DNA from: G965202665 sp965243835
Lineage (GTDB): Bacteria > Actinomycetota > Acidimicrobiia > Spongiisociales > Spongiisociaceae
Direction of reading: 5' to 3'
Assembly (NCBI GenBank): GCA_965243835.1
Contig: OZ251578.1
Coordinates: 620,001 to 684,000, forward strand
DNA length: 64,000 nucleotides
In this document: positions 61,062 through 64,000 of the stretch, in pieces
Numbering within the stretch: the stretch's first letter is position 1
How the letters are laid out: each line of letters begins with the position of its first letter
Program-made: the position numbers and the translations under genes
Notes under the pieces: model-generated
What the model saw: the letters and a program-made list of their open reading frames with translations, nothing else
Databases searched by the model: none
What the model was told of the DNA's origin: nothing

Positions 61062-62605
61062 CCGACGCACCCTCCTCGGCCGGGGCGGTGCGGTGCCGGG
61101 GAGTGAGCGTGTCCTTCGGCCCGGTGCGGGCGTTGCGGGATGTGAGCCTGGAAATGGAGGCGGGCCGCATCCACGCCTTGGTCGGGCAAAACGGGGCGGG
61201 CAAGACCACCCTGGGCCGGGCGCTGGCCGGGTTGCAGGCCCCCGACGCCGGGCGGGTGTGGGTGGCGGACCGGGAGATTCCGGGCGGAAACGTGCGGGCC
61301 GCGGCCGCGGCCGGGCTGGCCATGGTGCACCAGCATTTTTCCCTGCCCCCGTCTTTCACCGTGGCCGAGGCCTTGGAACTCACCGCCGCCCGCCCGGGCG
61401 GCAGGGGGGTTTACCGACGGTCCGACTTGGAGAAACGGTGGCGGGAGTACGTAGCGGATTTGGACGGGTCTCCGGCGTTGTCCGCCCGCATCCGCGAACT
61501 CCCCTTGGAGGTGCGGCAGTCCTTGGAAATAGTTCGGGCGCTGGCCTCCCGGGCCAGCGTATTGGTGTTGGACGAGCCCACCGCCCTGCTCACCCCCTCC
61601 GCCAGCGACGCCCTGTTCGAACGATTGCGCGGGTTGCGCGACGAGGGGGTGACGGTGCTGGTGGTGTTGCACAAACTTCGGGAAGTGGAGGCGGTGGCGG
61701 ACACGGTGACGGTCCTCCGGGACGGCCAACTGGTTTTCGGCCCGGCCGAGATGGCGGAAACGGATCTGGGGCGGTTGAGCGACGCCATAGTCGGGGCGGC
61801 CGATCACCGGGCGGAGGCGGTGCGAATGGACGAGGGGGTTTCCCGTCCCGGCGACGACGTGGTTCATCTGGAACTGGAAAACGTTTCCACCCCCGATTCG
61901 GCGATGGAGGTCGGCCTGAATGAGATAAATCTGCGGGTGGCGGCGGAGGAAATCGTGGGGGTGGCCGGGGTGGAGGGCAACGGGCAACGCAGCCTGGTGT
62001 CGGCTATCGCCGGCTTGACCGGCTTGACGACCGGGCAAATCAGGTTCGGCGGCGCCGACGCCGCCCAAGACTCCCCGGCCCGCCGCAGGCAACGGGGGTT
62101 GCGGCTGGTGCCTTTCGACCGTCATACCGAAGGGGTCAGTTCCAGCGCCCCGTTGTGGTTGAACCAGTCGGTGCGGCGTTTGGTGGGCCGTCGCCGGGCT
62201 CGTCATCCCCTGATTTCGGTGCGGAATTTCCGGGAAGCCTCCAAGGCGGCCCTGGACCGGTGGCGGGTCCGTTACCAATCGGTCGCCCAACCGGCCGGCT
62301 CCCTGTCCGGCGGCAACATTCAGCGCTTGATACTGTCCCGGGAACTGGCGGACGGGGCGGAACTCGTGGTGGCGGCCCAGCCCACCCGCGGACTGGACTT
62401 CGCAGCCACCGGTTTTGTCCGCGAATCCCTGTCCGGCTTGCGCGACATAGGGGCGGGGGTGCTGTTGGTTTCATCCGATCTGGACGAGTTGTTTGAGTTG
62501 TCGGACCGGTTGGTGGTAATGCTGGGCGGCCGCGTCGCGGCCGAGTTCCATCCCCCCTACGACCGGCGGGCGGTGGGGGACGCGATGACCGGGGCGGTGC
62601 GGTGA
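61058..62605 (+). CDS. ABC transporter ATPase (nucleoside/simple sugar class, duplicated)
   Basis: 515-residue fused double ATPase. The first half has Walker A GQNGAGKTTLGRALAGL, Q-loop VHQHFSL, LEVRQSLEIVRAL and Walker B LVLDEPTALLT. The second half is degenerate: VEGNGQRSLVSAI in place of Walker A, but LSGGNIQRLILSRELADGAELVVAAQPTRGLDF is well kept. This asymmetry is normal for the YufO/RbsA class. It energises the permeases encoded next; GTGA overlap with the first permease. Confidence 0.95.
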   Translation: MTDAPSSAGAVRCRGVSVSFGPVRALRDVSLEMEAGRIHALVGQNGAGKTTLGRALAGLQAPDAGRVWVADREIPGGNVRAAAAAGLAMVHQHFSLPPSFTVAEALELTAARPGGRGVYRRSDLEKRWREYVADLDGSPALSARIRELPLEVRQSLEIVRALASRASVLVLDEPTALLTPSASDALFERLRGLRDEGVTVLVVLHKLREVEAVADTVTVLRDGQLVFGPAEMAETDLGRLSDAIVGAADHRAEAVRMDEGVSRPGDDVVHLELENVSTPDSAMEVGLNEINLRVAAEEIVGVAGVEGNGQRSLVSAIAGLTGLTTGQIRFGGADAAQDSPARRRQRGLRLVPFDRHTEGVSSSAPLWLNQSVRRLVGRRRARHPLISVRNFREASKAALDRWRVRYQSVAQPAGSLSGGNIQRLILSRELADGAELVVAAQPTRGLDFAATGFVRESLSGLRDIGAGVLLVSSDLDELFELSDRLVVMLGGRVAAEFHPPYDRRAVGDAMTGAVR

Positions 62606-63738
62606 TCGGGCAAATAGGCCGGATCGTCACCACCGTGATTTTGGTGGCGGTTTCTTTCGTCGTCACTTCCTTGATTTTGTGGGTGAGCGGCTACAGCGTG
62701 ACCGATGTATTGTCCGGAACCGTGCAGGGGGCGCTCACCGCCACCGGCGCTTTCACTTCCACCATCCGGTGGGCTATTCCCCTGTTTCTCATCGCCTTGG
62801 GGGTTATGGTCGCCTTCCGGGCCGGGTTTTTCAACATCGGCGGACAGGGGCAGTTCTACGTGGGGGCCTGCGCGGCGTTGGCTATGGCGTTGTGGTGGCG
62901 AACCGGCCCGGCGTTGTTGGTGATCGCCGTCTCGGTGGTTGCGGCGGCGGCGGCGGGGGCCGCATGGTCGCTCATCCCCGGTTGGTTGCGGATCCGATTC
63001 GGCACCGACGAGGTGCTGACCACCCTGATGATGAGCTTCATCGGAACCCTGCTGTTGCAGTATCTGACCGGCGGCCCGATGCGCAACCCGGAAGGCACGG
63101 GAACCACCGCTTCCACGGAACGGATCCCCGACGCGTTCCGGCTGACCGACAGTTCCGGGGTTTCGTTCCGGTTGCTGGCGGTGGTGGCGGTAACGGCGAT
63201 CGTCATCTGGTTGCTTATGGAGCGCACCCGGTTCGGGTTGTCCGTGGAACTGGCGGGGCGCAACCCGTTGATGGCCCGCTGGCAAGGCCTGAACGTGGGC
63301 CGGGTGGGCTTGGCGGCTTTCGCCGTATCCGGCGGCTTGGCCGGTTTCGCGGGGGCCATGGAGGTTTTCGGACCGGCCGGCCGGCTGGTGACCGGATTTT
63401 CCCCCACGGTGGGATTCGACGCCATCGTGGTGGTGATGGTGGGTTTGCTGAGCGTGTCGGGGATGGCGTTGTCCGCCGTCTTCTTCGGGGGACTGCAAGC
63501 CGCCATCCTGTTTTTGCCGATTGTCACCGACGTCCCCCCGCCCGCCCTGGTGTTTCTCAACGGGATGGTGGCCCTGTTGGTGACGGCCCGCTTTCGTAGC
63601 AGGCACCGCCGCTCCGCGCCGGAGTCCGTCGTCCCGGAGCCGGAGGCCGGGGAGCAGGAGGCCGGGCAACCGGCACTCCCGCAACCCATCCGAGATCTCG
63701 CCGCCCCGGAGCCGGAGGCCGGGGAGCAGGAGGCCTGA
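62602..63738 (+). CDS. ABC transporter permease 1 (YufP/BmpB-type)
   Basis: 378 residues with about nine membrane helices. FRAGFFNIGGQGQFYVGA, the FGTDEVLTTLMMSFIGTLLLQYL segment and the LAGRNPLMARWQGLNVGRVGLAAF coupling region are family marks. The cytoplasmic tail of about 45 residues carries PEPEAGEQEA twice, from a 31-bp direct DNA repeat. Its TGA overlaps the next ATG (TGATG). Confidence 0.94.
   Translation: MIGQIGRIVTTVILVAVSFVVTSLILWVSGYSVTDVLSGTVQGALTATGAFTSTIRWAIPLFLIALGVMVAFRAGFFNIGGQGQFYVGACAALAMALWWRTGPALLVIAVSVVAAAAAGAAWSLIPGWLRIRFGTDEVLTTLMMSFIGTLLLQYLTGGPMRNPEGTGTTASTERIPDAFRLTDSSGVSFRLLAVVAVTAIVIWLLMERTRFGLSVELAGRNPLMARWQGLNVGRVGLAAFAVSGGLAGFAGAMEVFGPAGRLVTGFSPTVGFDAIVVVMVGLLSVSGMALSAVFFGGLQAAILFLPIVTDVPPPALVFLNGMVALLVTARFRSRHRRSAPESVVPEPEAGEQEAGQPALPQPIRDLAAPEPEAGEQEA
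63633..63735 (+). repeat. 31-bp direct repeat in the permease tail
   Basis: Identical copies at 63633-63663 and 63705-63735, 72 bp apart, both encoding PEPEAGEQEA. Confidence 0.85.
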
Positions 63739-64000
63739 TGGAACAGTTTCTGGCTACCACCCTGCGCGCCGCCGCCCCCCTGATTTTGGTCGCCTTGGCG
63801 GGGGTGTTCGCCTTCCGGGCCGGGATGTTCCACCTCGGCCTGGAGGGGCTGATGATCACCGGGGCCTTCACGACGGTGGCGGTGGGGCACGCCACCGGTT
63901 CGGTGTGGCTGGGGATTTTGGCGGCGATAGGGGCGTGTTTGGTTCTGTCGTTCTTGTTCTGGTGGGTGATCGGCCCGTTGCGGGCCAACATTTTCATAGC
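63738..64000 (+). CDS. ABC transporter permease 2 (3' truncated by window end)
   Basis: The first 87 codons are visible: FLATTLRAAAPLILVALAGVF, then FRAGMFHLGLEGLMITGAF, the typical start of the YufQ-type second permease. Start ATG overlaps the previous stop by one base. The remainder lies outside the window. Confidence 0.9.
   Translation, partial: MEQFLATTLRAAAPLILVALAGVFAFRAGMFHLGLEGLMITGAFTTVAVGHATGSVWLGILAAIGACLVLSFLFWWVIGPLRANIFI

Overview
The window is GC-rich, densely coding bacterial chromosome, most likely from an uncultivated actinobacterium of the Acidimicrobiia type. The signs are a UPF0182 membrane protein, a YlbL-type PDZ/Lon-like protease, a DivIVA-domain protein, an F420-type luciferase-like oxidoreductase, a tsaE-tsaB-rimI-tsaD-groES-groEL block, an initiator tRNA with the actinobacterial C1.U72 end, and several secreted proteins with Cys-containing S-layer-homology (SLH) repeats and Thr/Ala/Pro linkers. 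The taxonomic call is inference from gene content; no marker phylogeny was possible.

Layout. 1-3617: 3' part of a large Calx-beta/SLH surface protein. 3618-4994: gene-free, with three spaced copies of a GC-rich repeat of about 270 bp. 4995-11990: bioY (reverse), YlbL-like protease, DivIVA-like protein under a promoter with two perfect DnaA boxes, UPF0182 protein. 12059-13688: tRNA-fMet and an orphan SLH-substrate-binding protein of lower GC. 13804-15697: small regulatory or membrane genes and a YgjP metallopeptidase. 15700-25368 (reverse): OLD-like ATPase/TOPRIM, DNA methyltransferase, 2-hydroxyacid dehydrogenase, Gfo/Idh dehydrogenase, iolD, iolB, i.e. a probable defence pair joined to an inositol-catabolic operon. 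25492-33033: a telescoped operon (methyltransferase, S58 peptidase, uracil-DNA glycosylase, tsaE, tsaB, rimI, tsaD), then groES-groEL under a CIRCE-type operator. 33163-40578: PLP and F420 enzymes and a reverse catabolic operon (SDR, PEP-hydrolase-like, Tm-1-like, OYE-like). 40907-49625: S-layer-like protein, rplM, rpsI, glmM, a MntA-HepT toxin-antitoxin pair, a glmS ribozyme and glmS. 49630-55827: acpS, nucleoside hydrolase, a coiled-coil membrane protein, and an operon of GMC oxidoreductase, small subunit, ferredoxin, thioesterase and aminotransferase. 55867-59858: XRE-cupin regulator with FAD oxidoreductase, CoA-transferase and enoyl-CoA hydratase. 59940-64000: BMP-type ABC importer, cut by the window end.

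How the parts work together. Housekeeping modules (t6A-tRNA synthesis, chaperonin, ribosomal proteins, amino-sugar synthesis) alternate with catabolic operons for polyols and carboxylic or CoA-linked substrates, ABC uptake and secreted surface proteins, which fits a heterotroph living on complex, possibly host- or particle-derived organic matter. The most notable items are the glmS ribozyme, the DnaA-box promoter of a DivIVA/MuF-like fusion protein, the G-quadruplex-prone intergenic repeats, the ATPase/TOPRIM-methyltransferase pair wired to a metabolic operon, and two genes that appear to start at AUU or AUC codons.
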